Below, piece by piece: positions 45,263-53,766 of a stretch of 64,000 nt of DNA. Where the stretch lies: NCBI RefSeq assembly GCF_021991835.1, contig NZ_JAHDAU010000005.1, positions 1-64,000 of the forward strand, read 5' to 3'. Both the position numbers and the translations under genes were made by a program. Below the pieces are notes generated by a model. That model saw only the letters and a list, made by a program, of their open reading frames with translations. It was not told the DNA's origin and made no database searches. Numbering within the stretch: position 1 is the first letter of the stretch; every line of letters starts with the position of its first letter. This DNA is from Polaribacter sargassicola (lineage in GTDB: Bacteria > Bacteroidota > Bacteroidia > Flavobacteriales > Flavobacteriaceae).

Positions 45263-46849
45263 ATGAAAAAACATTTACTAACAGCATTTTATGTTTTGTT
45301 TATTACCCAGTTTTTGCTAGCTCAAAAAATAGAAATAAAACCTTATTTACAAAATGTAGAACCCACATCAATTAAAATTATGTGGCAAACAGATTTTGGT
45401 GAAGAATCTATTGTGCATTGGGGTTTAAATAAAAACAAGTTAAAAAATAAGACAAAAGGTACAGCTTCTGATATTAATTTTACAGACAAAAGAGTGCACC
45501 AAGTTGCTATATCTGGTTTAAAAAGATTTACAACGTATTATTATAAAGTACAAACAGGTAAAGCAATTTCAGACGTTTATCAATTTAAAACACCTCCTTT
45601 TGCAGGAACTACAAAAAAAATAAATTTAGTTGCTATGAGCGATATGCAAAATGATTCGCAATATCCAACTAAGTACAAAGAGGTTGTAGAAGAAGGTATT
45701 TTAAATTATTTTGATACAAATTTTAAAGGTGATATTTCAGAGAATCTAGCTATGGTTGTAATTCCTGGAGACTTGGTAGTAACAGGTACAGTATTTAGCC
45801 AATGGCAACAGCATTTTTTTAATCAAGCAGAAAAATTATTTTCTAAAGTGCCTGTATATCCAGTTCCTGGAAATCATGAAAGAAATTCAGATTTTTTCTT
45901 TAAATATTTTAGTTTACCTAAAAACGGAAGTCCAGAATATGCAGAACATTGGTGGTATAAAGATTATGCTAATACAAGAATTGTTGGTTTAGATTCTAAC
46001 GAAGGTTATAGAAATATTAAAGAGCAACTAGTTTGGTTAAAAAAGTTGTTAGATGAAACAGCTAAAAATGATGATATCGATTTTGTTTTTGCACAATTAC
46101 ATCATCCTCATAAATCTGAATTATGGATTCCTGGAGAAGAAGATTTTACAGGTAAAGTTGTAAAATTATTAGAAGATTTTACAAAGCAATCTAACAAACC
46201 AAGTTTACACTTTTTCGGTCATACGCACGGTTATTCTAGAGGGCAATCTAAAGAGCATAAACATCTTTGGGTAAATGTGGCTTCTGCCGGTGGCGCTATT
46301 GATAATTGGGGTGAATTTGAAGGTAGAGATTATGATGAGTTTACTGTTACGCAAGATGAATATGGTTTTGTTTTGGCAACGATAGACCCAAACAAAGAAA
46401 ATCCTTCTTTTACTTTAAAAAGAATTAGTAGAGGTAATAATATTAAGTTTAGAAACAACGAGTTAAGAGATAGTATTACTGTTTTTAAGAAAACCATTCA
46501 ACCTAATAAACCTATTTTAGTTGATATGAGTAATGATAATTATCCAATTGATAAAATGTTAGTAAAAGCAAACATTTTTAAAAGTGATAAAAAAGAGGCT
46601 TTTCATGCAGCTTCTAATTGGCAGGTATCAACAACAAAAGATTTTTCTAAAGTAATTTACGATTCATGGAAACAACATGAAAATTGGTATTACAAAGAAA
46701 ATAGACAAAAAGACGATGATTTAACTGATGAAATTATTGATAGAAGATTAAATAATGATGCTACTTATTACGTAAGAGTTCGTTATAGAGATCAGTTTTT
46801 AAATTGGAGTGATTGGTCTGATATTAAATCTTTTACAACAAATAAATAA
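45263..46849 (+). CDS. Purple-acid-phosphatase-like secreted metallophosphoesterase
   Basis: A 528-residue exported enzyme. A signal peptide (ending FLLAQ) leads to an N-terminal fibronectin-like domain (about 22-110; KPYLQNVEPTSIKIMWQTDFG) typical of purple acid phosphatases. The metallophosphoesterase core follows (about 115-375) with the metal-ligand blocks SDMQND, PGDLVVTG, PGNHER, FAQLHHPH and GHTHGYSRG. The C-terminal 130 residues form another fibronectin-like module (YYVRVRYRDQFLNWSDWSD). It should release phosphate from organic phosphoesters outside or in the periplasm. Placed after susC/susD, it suggests a phosphorus-scavenging uptake unit. Substrate unknown. Confidence 0.87.
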   Translation: MKKHLLTAFYVLFITQFLLAQKIEIKPYLQNVEPTSIKIMWQTDFGEESIVHWGLNKNKLKNKTKGTASDINFTDKRVHQVAISGLKRFTTYYYKVQTGKAISDVYQFKTPPFAGTTKKINLVAMSDMQNDSQYPTKYKEVVEEGILNYFDTNFKGDISENLAMVVIPGDLVVTGTVFSQWQQHFFNQAEKLFSKVPVYPVPGNHERNSDFFFKYFSLPKNGSPEYAEHWWYKDYANTRIVGLDSNEGYRNIKEQLVWLKKLLDETAKNDDIDFVFAQLHHPHKSELWIPGEEDFTGKVVKLLEDFTKQSNKPSLHFFGHTHGYSRGQSKEHKHLWVNVASAGGAIDNWGEFEGRDYDEFTVTQDEYGFVLATIDPNKENPSFTLKRISRGNNIKFRNNELRDSITVFKKTIQPNKPILVDMSNDNYPIDKMLVKANIFKSDKKEAFHAASNWQVSTTKDFSKVIYDSWKQHENWYYKENRQKDDDLTDEIIDRRLNNDATYYVRVRYRDQFLNWSDWSDIKSFTTNK

Positions 46850-46910
46850 TCTTAATTTAATAAGTTATAATATTGTATTGTGATGTTTACTAGTTGTAAC
46901 TTAAAAAAAG

Positions 46911-46936
46911 AAAATCTCACTTTTTAGTGAGATTTT
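46911..46936. terminator. Bidirectional terminator between phosphatase gene and xerD
   Basis: A 10-bp stem (46911-46920 with 46927-46936) with A-rich 5' and T-rich 3' flanks lies between convergent genes. Confidence 0.75.
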
Positions 46937-47833
46937 TTATTTTCTAGGATGATAAGTTTCTACTACTTCTTTTAAATAACTTTTATCTAAATGCACATAA
47001 ATTTCTGTAGTAGTTATACTTTCATGCCCTAACATTTGCTGTATAGCTCTTAAATCTGCACCATTTTTTAATAAATGAGTAGCAAAAGAATGACGCAAAG
47101 TATGCGGACTAATTTTCTTTTTTAGATCGATTTTTGTTGCTAAATTTTTTAAAATAATAAATATCATTTGTCTAGTTAAGCCTTTGCCTCGTCTGTTTAA
47201 AAATAAAGTATCACTAAATTCTTTTGCGGGGTTTATATGACTTCTAATCTCTTTAATATAAATAGAAATATATTTTTGAGCATTGTAATGTATAGGTACA
47301 AAACGCTCTTTGTTTCCTTTTCCTGTAACTTTTATAAAACCTTCATCAAAAAATAAATCAGAAATTTTAAGAGTGATAAGTTCACTTACACGCAAACCAC
47401 AACTATACAAAGTTTCTAGAATTGTTCTATTTCTTTCTCCTTGTGGATGACTTAAATCGATAGCTGTAATAAGAGCATTAATTTCATCTTCAGAAAGAGT
47501 GTCTGGCAATTTAACACCAATTTTAGGAGCTTCAATTAAATCTGTAGGATTGGTTATTCTATAATCTTCAAAAATTAAATAATCAAAAAAACTACGCAAA
47601 CCAGATATTATTCTTGCTTGGCTTCTTGGGTTTACTTTCTTTGCTGTTTCATAAATAAAATTTTGTATCATATTTTCATCAATAGAAATAGGGAGAGAGT
47701 TAATTTTATTATCCTCTAAAAAAAGAGTTAATTTTTCTAAATCTCTAGTATAACTATCTATTGTGTTTTTAGATAAGCCTCTTTCAATTTTTAAGTAAAG
47801 CCTAAAATCTTTTATTGCATCAATCCAATTCAT
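46937..47833 (-). CDS. xerD: Site-specific tyrosine recombinase XerD
   Basis: The 298-residue protein has the N-terminal SAM-like DNA-binding domain (about 1-90) and the catalytic domain with R (SCGLRVSEL), K (VTGKGNKERFVP), H-x-x-R (SPHTLRHSFATHLL), H (MLGHESITTTEIY) and the nucleophilic Tyr in EIYVHLD. This length and sequence match the chromosomal XerD that resolves chromosome dimers at dif, with no sign of being phage or transposon borne. No inverted repeats flank it. Confidence 0.92.
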   Translation of the reverse strand: MNWIDAIKDFRLYLKIERGLSKNTIDSYTRDLEKLTLFLEDNKINSLPISIDENMIQNFIYETAKKVNPRSQARIISGLRSFFDYLIFEDYRITNPTDLIEAPKIGVKLPDTLSEDEINALITAIDLSHPQGERNRTILETLYSCGLRVSELITLKISDLFFDEGFIKVTGKGNKERFVPIHYNAQKYISIYIKEIRSHINPAKEFSDTLFLNRRGKGLTRQMIFIILKNLATKIDLKKKISPHTLRHSFATHLLKNGADLRAIQQMLGHESITTTEIYVHLDKSYLKEVVETYHPRK

Positions 47834-47956
47834 ATTTCAATATAATTAAACCAAACAAATTAAAAAGTAAAAAATGATTTTAAATTGCAAAAAGAGTAAA
47901 AATCATTTGAGTTAATTTTTACATCTATAAAGCGCACTTAAGCTTTATTGTTCATA

Positions 47957-47964
47957 TAGTTTTG
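47957..47964 (+). promoter_or_regulatory. -7 promoter element (TAGTTTTG)
   Basis: Matches TAnnTTTG and lies 28 bases before the ATG at 47992 of the outer-membrane protein gene. Confidence 0.5.
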
Positions 47965-47991
47965 TGTATGAATTTAAAAATTATAAACAAT

Positions 47992-48492
47992 ATGAAAAAA
48001 TTAGTTTTTATTGCTGTGTTGGCAATTGTTAGTTTAAGTGAAGTGAATGCACAAGAAGGTGTTTTAAATGGAGGTTTTAATTTAGGAATTCCTACAGGCG
48101 ATGTTAGTGATTATTCAGATTTTACAATGGGAGCAGAATTAAATTATATGTTTCCTGTTTATGAAGGCGTTACAGTTGGGCCATCAGTTCAGTATTCTCA
48201 TTTTTTTGGAAAAGAATATGATTTTGGAGATATTACTGTAGAAAGTTCTGATACTTCATTTTTACCAATTTCTGGTGCAGCAAGATTTAATGTTTCAGAA
48301 GATTTTGTATTAGGTGCAAACCTTGGTTATGCAATAGGTTTGGATGAAGGTAATGATGGAGGTTTTTATTATAGACCTTTAATTGGATATAAAATAGGGA
48401 GTTCTTCTCAGTTAAATTTATCGTATTCAGGTATAAATAATGACGGATATAATTTTTCTAATGTAAGTTTAGGTGTTATGTTTGGTCTTTAG
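47992..48492 (+). CDS. Small outer-membrane beta-barrel protein
   Basis: The 166-residue protein starts at ATG 47992 with a signal peptide (MKKLVFIAVLAIVSLSEVNAQ). Longer frames starting at 47962 or 47968 overlap the promoter element and would add a polar leader. The mature part shows alternating beta-strands (GFNLGIPTGDVSDYSDFTMGAELNYM, GPSVQYSHFFG) typical of 8-stranded OmpW/OmpX-like or porin-family barrels. Function unknown. It is a single gene with its own promoter and terminator. Confidence 0.8.
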   Translation: MKKLVFIAVLAIVSLSEVNAQEGVLNGGFNLGIPTGDVSDYSDFTMGAELNYMFPVYEGVTVGPSVQYSHFFGKEYDFGDITVESSDTSFLPISGAARFNVSEDFVLGANLGYAIGLDEGNDGGFYYRPLIGYKIGSSSQLNLSYSGINNDGYNFSNVSLGVMFGL

Positions 48493-48513
48493 AAAAAAAT
48501 AATATTGTAAAAG

Positions 48514-48546
48514 AAAAACGGAAGCATATTTGTTTCCGTTTTTTTT
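48514..48546 (+). terminator. Rho-independent terminator after beta-barrel gene
   Basis: A 10-bp stem (48514-48523 with 48534-48543), loop GCATATTTGT, followed by T residues. Confidence 0.8.
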
Positions 48547-48571
48547 ATATAAAAATTTGTAGTTTAGCAAT

Positions 48572-48991
48572 ATGAAAATTATAATTATAAACGGGCCAAA
48601 TTTAAATCTTTTAGGAAAAAGAGAGCCTGGAATTTATGGTTCTGAAACTTTTGAGCAATATTTTGAAAAGTTAGAAAAGCAGTATTCTGGTATAATGTTA
48701 GAGTATTTTCAATCTAATTCAGAAGGAGCTTTGATAGATAAGATTCACGAAGTTGGTTTTTCTTATGATGGAATTGTAATGAATGCAGGTGCTTATACAC
48801 ATACCTCTGTAGCCATTGCAGATGCTATTAGTGGGGTTACTACTCCTGTAGTAGAGGTTCATATTTCTAATACACATAAAAGAGAAGCATTTAGGCATAA
48901 ATCTTTTTTATCACCCGTTTGTAAAGGTGTAATTTTAGGTTTTGGCTTAAAGAGTTATAATTTAGGGATTGAGAGTTTTGTAATAAAATAA
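48572..48991 (+). CDS. aroQ: Type II 3-dehydroquinate dehydratase AroQ
   Basis: The 139-residue protein has the type II signature INGPNLNLLGKREPGIYG at the start, SNSEGALIDKIHE, and VHISNTHKREAFRHKS, which carries the catalytic His and Arg region. It dehydrates 3-dehydroquinate in the shikimate pathway and forms dodecamers in the cytosol. The length matches the family. It sits directly downstream of a terminator and upstream of the polysaccharide locus, unrelated to either. Confidence 0.93.
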   Translation: MKIIIINGPNLNLLGKREPGIYGSETFEQYFEKLEKQYSGIMLEYFQSNSEGALIDKIHEVGFSYDGIVMNAGAYTHTSVAIADAISGVTTPVVEVHISNTHKREAFRHKSFLSPVCKGVILGFGLKSYNLGIESFVIK

Positions 48992-49034
48992 ATTTCTTTT
49001 CACTATATTTCGGGATTTAGATTAAGCCTTTTAT

Positions 49035-49042
49035 TATATTTG
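49035..49042 (+). promoter_or_regulatory. Putative -7 element (TATATTTG) for the surface-polysaccharide operon
   Basis: Matches TAnnTTTG and lies 118 bases before the ATG of the ABC permease gene. If it is used, the operon has an untranslated leader of about 110 bases. Confidence 0.4.
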
Positions 49043-49160
49043 TATCGTTGTTTTTAATAACACTTCCCCCAATAATTTTTAGATTATTTATTTTTACATA
49101 AATTGATAATATCATTTTTTTGAAATAAATAAAATTTGTTTTTAATAGTAATTTTAATAG

Positions 49161-50033
49161 ATGAACAAAAAAGATTGGCTTTTTGAAATAACACCAAAGA
49201 ATAATTTATTAGATTTAAACTTAAAGGAGGTTTGGAGATATCGTGATTTGTTGATGCTTTTTGTAAAAAGAGATGTTATAACTGTATATAAACAAACTGT
49301 TTTAGGACCTCTTTGGTATTTGATTCAGCCCTTGTTTACTTCAATAATTTTTACATTAGTTTTTAATAATATTGCAGGTATTTCTACAGGTCAAATACCA
49401 TCTTTCTTATTTAATTTAGCAGGTGTAACTTCTTGGAACTACTTTAAAGAATGTTTAACAGCAACTTCAGATACCTTTAAAAAAAATGAAGCCATTTTTG
49501 GTAAAGTCTATTTTCCAAGAATGATAATGCCAATGTCTATTGTGATTTCTAATTTATTAAAATTTGGCATTCAGTTGTTTGTCTTTGTATGTTTTTATAT
49601 GTACTTTTATTTATCAGGATATACTATAGCGCCAAATATTTATGTTTTCTTTTTTCCAATTCTTGTTTTATTAATGGGGATGATTGGTTTAGGATTAGGA
49701 ATGATAATTTCTTCTATGGTAACAAAATATAGAGATTTAACTTTTTTAGTATCTTTTGGTGTACAATTACTAATGTATATATCTGCTGTAATGTATCCGT
49801 TAAATTTAATGAGAGAAAAATTAATAAATTTAGAAAACGGAACAGATTATTCTTGGATTGTAGATTTAAATCCAATTGCACATATGGTAGAAATGTCTCG
49901 GTTTATGTTGTTAAATGAAGGTAGTGTAACTATGTTTAATATAATTTATACTGTAATTTTTACAATTATTATTTTCTTTTTAGGCCTGTTAATTTTTAAT
50001 AAAACAGAAAAAACTTTTATAGATACCATATAG
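49161..50033 (+). CDS. ABC-2 type polysaccharide export permease (Wzm/KpsM-like)
   Basis: The 290-residue integral membrane protein has six predicted membrane segments and the family block RDVITVYKQTVLGPLWYLIQPLFTS near the N-terminus. Wzm/KpsM-type permeases move lipid-linked O-antigen or capsule chains across the inner membrane, driven by the ATPase encoded next. The ATPase gene starts 2 bases after this stop. This is the first gene of a long same-strand run of glycan genes that reaches the window end. Confidence 0.9.
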   Translation: MNKKDWLFEITPKNNLLDLNLKEVWRYRDLLMLFVKRDVITVYKQTVLGPLWYLIQPLFTSIIFTLVFNNIAGISTGQIPSFLFNLAGVTSWNYFKECLTATSDTFKKNEAIFGKVYFPRMIMPMSIVISNLLKFGIQLFVFVCFYMYFYLSGYTIAPNIYVFFFPILVLLMGMIGLGLGMIISSMVTKYRDLTFLVSFGVQLLMYISAVMYPLNLMREKLINLENGTDYSWIVDLNPIAHMVEMSRFMLLNEGSVTMFNIIYTVIFTIIIFFLGLLIFNKTEKTFIDTI

Positions 50034-50035
50034 TA

Positions 50036-51325
50036 ATGAGTAAAGATGTAATTTTAAAAGTTGAAAATTTATCTAAACAATACCGTTTAGGAACTGTTGG
50101 GACAGGTACTATTAGTCATGATTTAAATAGATTTATAGCAAAAATAAGAGGTAAAGAAGATCCATATTTAAAAATAGGAGACTCTAATGATAGAGCGTCA
50201 AAAGGAAACTCTGAGTATGTTTGGGCATTAAAAGATATTAATTTTGACGTAAAAAGAGGAGAGGTTTTAGGTATTATTGGCAAAAATGGGGCAGGAAAAT
50301 CTACCTTACTCAAAATTTTATCTAAAGTTACTGGGCCAACAACAGGTTCTATAAAATCTAAAGGAAGAATTGCTTCTTTGTTAGAAGTTGGTACAGGTTT
50401 TCATCCAGAAATGACAGGTAGAGAAAACATTTTTTTAAATGGAGCAATTTTAGGAATGACTAAAAAAGAAATTGCATCTAAGTTAGATGAAATAATTTCT
50501 TTTTCTGGTTGCGAACGTTATGTAGATACACCTGTAAAAAGATACTCTAGCGGAATGAAAGTGCGTTTGGCATTTGCAGTAGCAGCTCATTTAGAACCAG
50601 ATATTTTAATTGTAGATGAGGTTTTGGCAGTAGGAGATGCTGAATTTCAGAAAAAGGCTATTGGTAAAATGCAAGACATTTCTAATAGTGATGGAAGAAC
50701 CGTTTTGTTTGTGAGTCATAATATGGCTGCTGTAAAGAGCTTGTGTACTAGAGGAATGTTGATAGAAAATGGTAAAAGTATTTTTACTGGAGATATTGAA
50801 AATACTATTGATCTGTATTTAAAAAATAGTTCACTTTTGATGAATGGTAAAAATTATGTTGAGTTTAAAAAAAAGAAATCATCTTTTCAAGTTTCAAAAG
50901 TAGAAATTAGGTCTATTAACCAAATAGGTGAGTATAAAAATTCGTGCGTAGTCTTGATGGGAGATAAAATAGAAATTTTGATATATTCTTTATTAGAAGA
51001 ATCATATAGTAATATAAAAGCAAGTATTATTATAGAATCTATAAACGGAAGTAAAATAGCAGCTATTAGATCTCATGAGATTGAGGATATGATGTTCTCA
51101 TCATCTAAAAATTTTATTTTTAAATCTACAATAGAAGATTTAAATTTAATGCCTGGAGAATATCTAGTAACAATAGCTATTGCAGAAAATAATAATACAA
51201 TAAGTATTCATAAAGAGTGTATAGGTTTTAATGTAGTTCCTAATGATATTTATGGAACAGGTAGAATACCTAAAGGCAATTATTTAATATATTCTAAAGC
51301 AAAATGGGAGCTAAATCAAGCTTAA
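50036..51325 (+). CDS. ABC polysaccharide export ATPase with C-terminal glycan-binding-type domain (Wzt-like)
   Basis: A 429-residue protein. The ATPase domain (about 1-265) has Walker A GKNGAGKSTLLK, signature YSSGMKVRLAFAV and Walker B ILIVDEVLAVGD. Insertion of about 30 residues occurs between the first strand and Walker A, as in Wzt proteins. Residues about 280-429 form a beta-rich domain of the Wzt C-terminal type that recognises the finished glycan in O-antigen systems. This suggests the chain is tailored and length-checked before export. It overlaps the next gene by 22 bases. Confidence 0.9.
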   Translation: MSKDVILKVENLSKQYRLGTVGTGTISHDLNRFIAKIRGKEDPYLKIGDSNDRASKGNSEYVWALKDINFDVKRGEVLGIIGKNGAGKSTLLKILSKVTGPTTGSIKSKGRIASLLEVGTGFHPEMTGRENIFLNGAILGMTKKEIASKLDEIISFSGCERYVDTPVKRYSSGMKVRLAFAVAAHLEPDILIVDEVLAVGDAEFQKKAIGKMQDISNSDGRTVLFVSHNMAAVKSLCTRGMLIENGKSIFTGDIENTIDLYLKNSSLLMNGKNYVEFKKKKSSFQVSKVEIRSINQIGEYKNSCVVLMGDKIEILIYSLLEESYSNIKASIIIESINGSKIAAIRSHEIEDMMFSSSKNFIFKSTIEDLNLMPGEYLVTIAIAENNNTISIHKECIGFNVVPNDIYGTGRIPKGNYLIYSKAKWELNQA

Positions 51326-51888
51326 AGAAATGGCTTTCAATAAAAATTAAAAAATTATTGGATGATGAGATGCCTATCAAAATAATATCAATAAACAATA
51401 TAAAAGTAGGCAAGGATAGTTATCATAATGGTAATTTACAAATACGAGGTAATGGTAAAATTACAATTGGGTCATACTGTGCTTTAGGAAAAGATATCAA
51501 GATGATTACTACAAATCATAATTATAATTATTCCTCTATTCAGTATAGTTTTTACAAGAAGTACTTTAATCAAAAGCCAGAAATTATCAATAAAGATTGC
51601 ATTGAAATTATTATTGGTAATGATGTTTGGATAGGAGATAATGTATGTGTTTTACCTGGAGTAAAAATTGGTCATGGATCTATAATTGGTGCAGGTAGTG
51701 TAGTTACTAAAAATGTAACTCCATATTCAATTGTAGGTGGGGTTCCAGCAAAATTTATAAAGAATAGGTTTTCTGGTTCTGTAAAAGAAAAATTATTAGA
51801 TTCCAAATGGTGGGATTGGAGTGAAAATAAAATAAAAGAGAATAAGGAGTTTTTCTTTAAAAATTGGAATGATGAAACTAGAGAATAG
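51304..51888 (+). CDS. Hexapeptide-repeat acyltransferase (likely O-acetyltransferase)
   Basis: The 194-residue protein has left-handed beta-helix repeats (about 45-165) with the active-site region TTNHNYNYSS and GNDVWIGDNVCVLPGVKIGHGSIIGAGSVV, as in the maltose/galactoside/vat acetyltransferase group. It probably acetylates a sugar of the glycan or its precursor. It starts inside the end of the ATPase gene (22-base overlap) and overlaps the next gene by 20 bases, so translation is tightly linked. Confidence 0.82.
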   Translation: MGAKSSLKKWLSIKIKKLLDDEMPIKIISINNIKVGKDSYHNGNLQIRGNGKITIGSYCALGKDIKMITTNHNYNYSSIQYSFYKKYFNQKPEIINKDCIEIIIGNDVWIGDNVCVLPGVKIGHGSIIGAGSVVTKNVTPYSIVGGVPAKFIKNRFSGSVKEKLLDSKWWDWSENKIKENKEFFFKNWNDETRE

Positions 51889-52759
51889 TGTTATTAAATT
51901 AACTAAGTTTTTTTACCTTTTCTTTACAAAGAAACCAAAAGTATTTTGGTGGTCAATGAAAGATTCAAAACAATCATCAAAAGAAAATTTCGGTGATGTA
52001 TTAACACCATATTTGATTAAAAAGTTATCAGGATTTAATCCTATAAACTTTAATCCTTCTAGTGGTTATGCTTATTTTATAAAACACTCAATGATGGTTG
52101 GGAGTATTATAAGTAGGTCTAAGAAGAAAACAAAAGTTTGGGGTAGCGGAATCATAAAAAAAAATGAAGACATAAAAGGAGGTGTTTTCTTAGCTGTTAG
52201 AGGGCCTAGAACTTATAAAAGGGTGTTAGATTTAGGATTTAAATCTAATAAAATATTCGGTGATCCAGCTCTTCTTTTACCAATGGTTTATAAAAATAAA
52301 ATTAATAAAAAATATAAATTTGGAATTATTCCTCATTATGTTGATTATGAAGTAATTTACGCTATTTATCAGAATAATAAAAGTGTAAAAGTTATTGATT
52401 TAATGATTAATGTAGATGAAGTAGAAAATATTATTGATCAAATAAATGAATGTCATTATATAATATCTAGTTCATTACATGGAATTATAGTAGCTGATAC
52501 CTACAATATACCTAATGTTTGGTTAAAATTTTCTAATAAGTTATCTGGAGATGATGTTAAATTTTATGATTATTTAGAGTCTGTAAACAGAGTTGTAAAA
52601 AATGTGAATAGTATAGAAGAAATTATTGTGAAAAGTGATTATAGCTTATTTGAAAATACAAGTGAAAATATTCTAGAAGAAATGAGAAAATCATTATTAA
52701 GTGTTTATCCGTATAAAGTAATATTAAAAGAAAAGGACTTTTATGCGAATAGGAAATAA
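51869..52759 (+). CDS. Polysaccharide pyruvyl transferase family protein
   Basis: The 296-residue protein shows the family pattern: ENFGDVLTPYLIKKLSG near the N-terminus, VWGSGIIKKNED, FLAVRGPRTYKRVLD, FGDPALLLPMVY, and SSSLHGIIVADTYNIPNVWL near residue 200. These blocks match GumL/CsaB/WcaK-type GT-B-like enzymes that add ketal-linked pyruvate to sugars. It starts at ATG 51869 or 51872 within the end of the preceding gene and overlaps the next one by 17 bases. Acceptor unknown. Confidence 0.82.
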   Translation: MMKLENSVIKLTKFFYLFFTKKPKVFWWSMKDSKQSSKENFGDVLTPYLIKKLSGFNPINFNPSSGYAYFIKHSMMVGSIISRSKKKTKVWGSGIIKKNEDIKGGVFLAVRGPRTYKRVLDLGFKSNKIFGDPALLLPMVYKNKINKKYKFGIIPHYVDYEVIYAIYQNNKSVKVIDLMINVDEVENIIDQINECHYIISSSLHGIIVADTYNIPNVWLKFSNKLSGDDVKFYDYLESVNRVVKNVNSIEEIIVKSDYSLFENTSENILEEMRKSLLSVYPYKVILKEKDFYANRK

Positions 52760-53765
52760 TCCACATAAAGATTTAGAATATAAAATTAAGTGTTATGGGC
52801 ATCGTGTAATTATTCCTGTATACATTCCTAATCAAGAAGGATATTTTAAGGATTCTCTAAGTATTTTAAAAGTATGTATTAGTAGTTTATCAATAACAAT
52901 TGACAAAGATTCAGCAATTACTGTTGTAAATAATGGTTGTTGTAAAGAAGTAATAGATTATTTAAACTATTTATTTGAAAATAATACAATTCAAGATTTA
53001 ATTCATACTGAAAAAATAGGGAAATTAAATAGTATTATAAAGGCTGTTAAGAGTAGTTCAGAACCATTAATTACAATTACAGATGCAGATGTTAAATTTC
53101 TACCAGGATGGTTACAAAAAACGATTGAAATATATCAAAATTTTCCAAAAGCAGGTGTGGTAGGAATTGTTCCACAGTTTAAGCAGTTTGAGAATTTAGG
53201 ATATAATGTAATTTTTGATAGATTATTTGATTCAACTATAAACTTTACAAAAGTAAAGAATCCTAAAGCTTTAAAAATGTTTTATAATAGTATTGGTTGG
53301 AGTGATGATTATAATAAAGATTATCTAAAGTATAATTTAACTATTTCAAGTAAAATCAATAGAAATGTAAACGCAGTTATAGGTAGTGGACACTTTGTAG
53401 CTACTTATAAAAGAGAATTATTTGATAATAATATTGAGTTTTCTAATTATTTATTGGGAGGAAATAGCGAAACAAGTATTTTAGATTTTCCTTGTGTAAA
53501 AAAAGATTTATGGAGGCTTACTACAGATGATAATTATGCATATCATATGGGTAATACTCTAGAATCTTGGATGGAAGAGAAGATTGATTGCGAATCACAA
53601 AATAAAATAGAACTTCCATTTTTAATAACTAACAGCATAATTTTAAAGGATAAAAAAAATAGTTTTTTCTTAAAAACAAAAGTAATGAGGCTTTTTTATA
53701 AAAGATTTAAAAAGGTTTTTTATAAAAAATGGGGTTTACCAAGTGAGTTACATAAAACCTATTAA
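52743..53765 (+). CDS. Family 2 glycosyltransferase
   Basis: The 340-residue protein has a GT-A fold of family 2. It opens with RVIIPVYIPNQEGYF and has ITVVNNGCC, HTEKIGKLNSIIKAVK and the metal-binding motif TDADVKFLPGW near residue 117. No membrane segments are evident, so it acts on the cytosolic face. Sugar and acceptor are unknown. It overlaps the genes on both sides or directly abuts them (stop at 53765, next ATG at 53767). Confidence 0.82.
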   Translation: MRIGNNPHKDLEYKIKCYGHRVIIPVYIPNQEGYFKDSLSILKVCISSLSITIDKDSAITVVNNGCCKEVIDYLNYLFENNTIQDLIHTEKIGKLNSIIKAVKSSSEPLITITDADVKFLPGWLQKTIEIYQNFPKAGVVGIVPQFKQFENLGYNVIFDRLFDSTINFTKVKNPKALKMFYNSIGWSDDYNKDYLKYNLTISSKINRNVNAVIGSGHFVATYKRELFDNNIEFSNYLLGGNSETSILDFPCVKKDLWRLTTDDNYAYHMGNTLESWMEEKIDCESQNKIELPFLITNSIILKDKKNSFFLKTKVMRLFYKRFKKVFYKKWGLPSELHKTY

Positions 53766-53766
53766 G

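Noticed and set aside
46937..47833. Tyrosine recombinase near a polysaccharide locus, possibly driving phase variation
   Set aside because: Length and motifs match housekeeping XerD, and no inverted repeats or invertible promoter segment are visible around it or in front of the operon at 49161.
47962..47991. Longer start for the small beta-barrel protein
   Set aside because: The TTG at 47962 is inside the TAGTTTTG element, and the ATG at 47992 gives a clean signal peptide.
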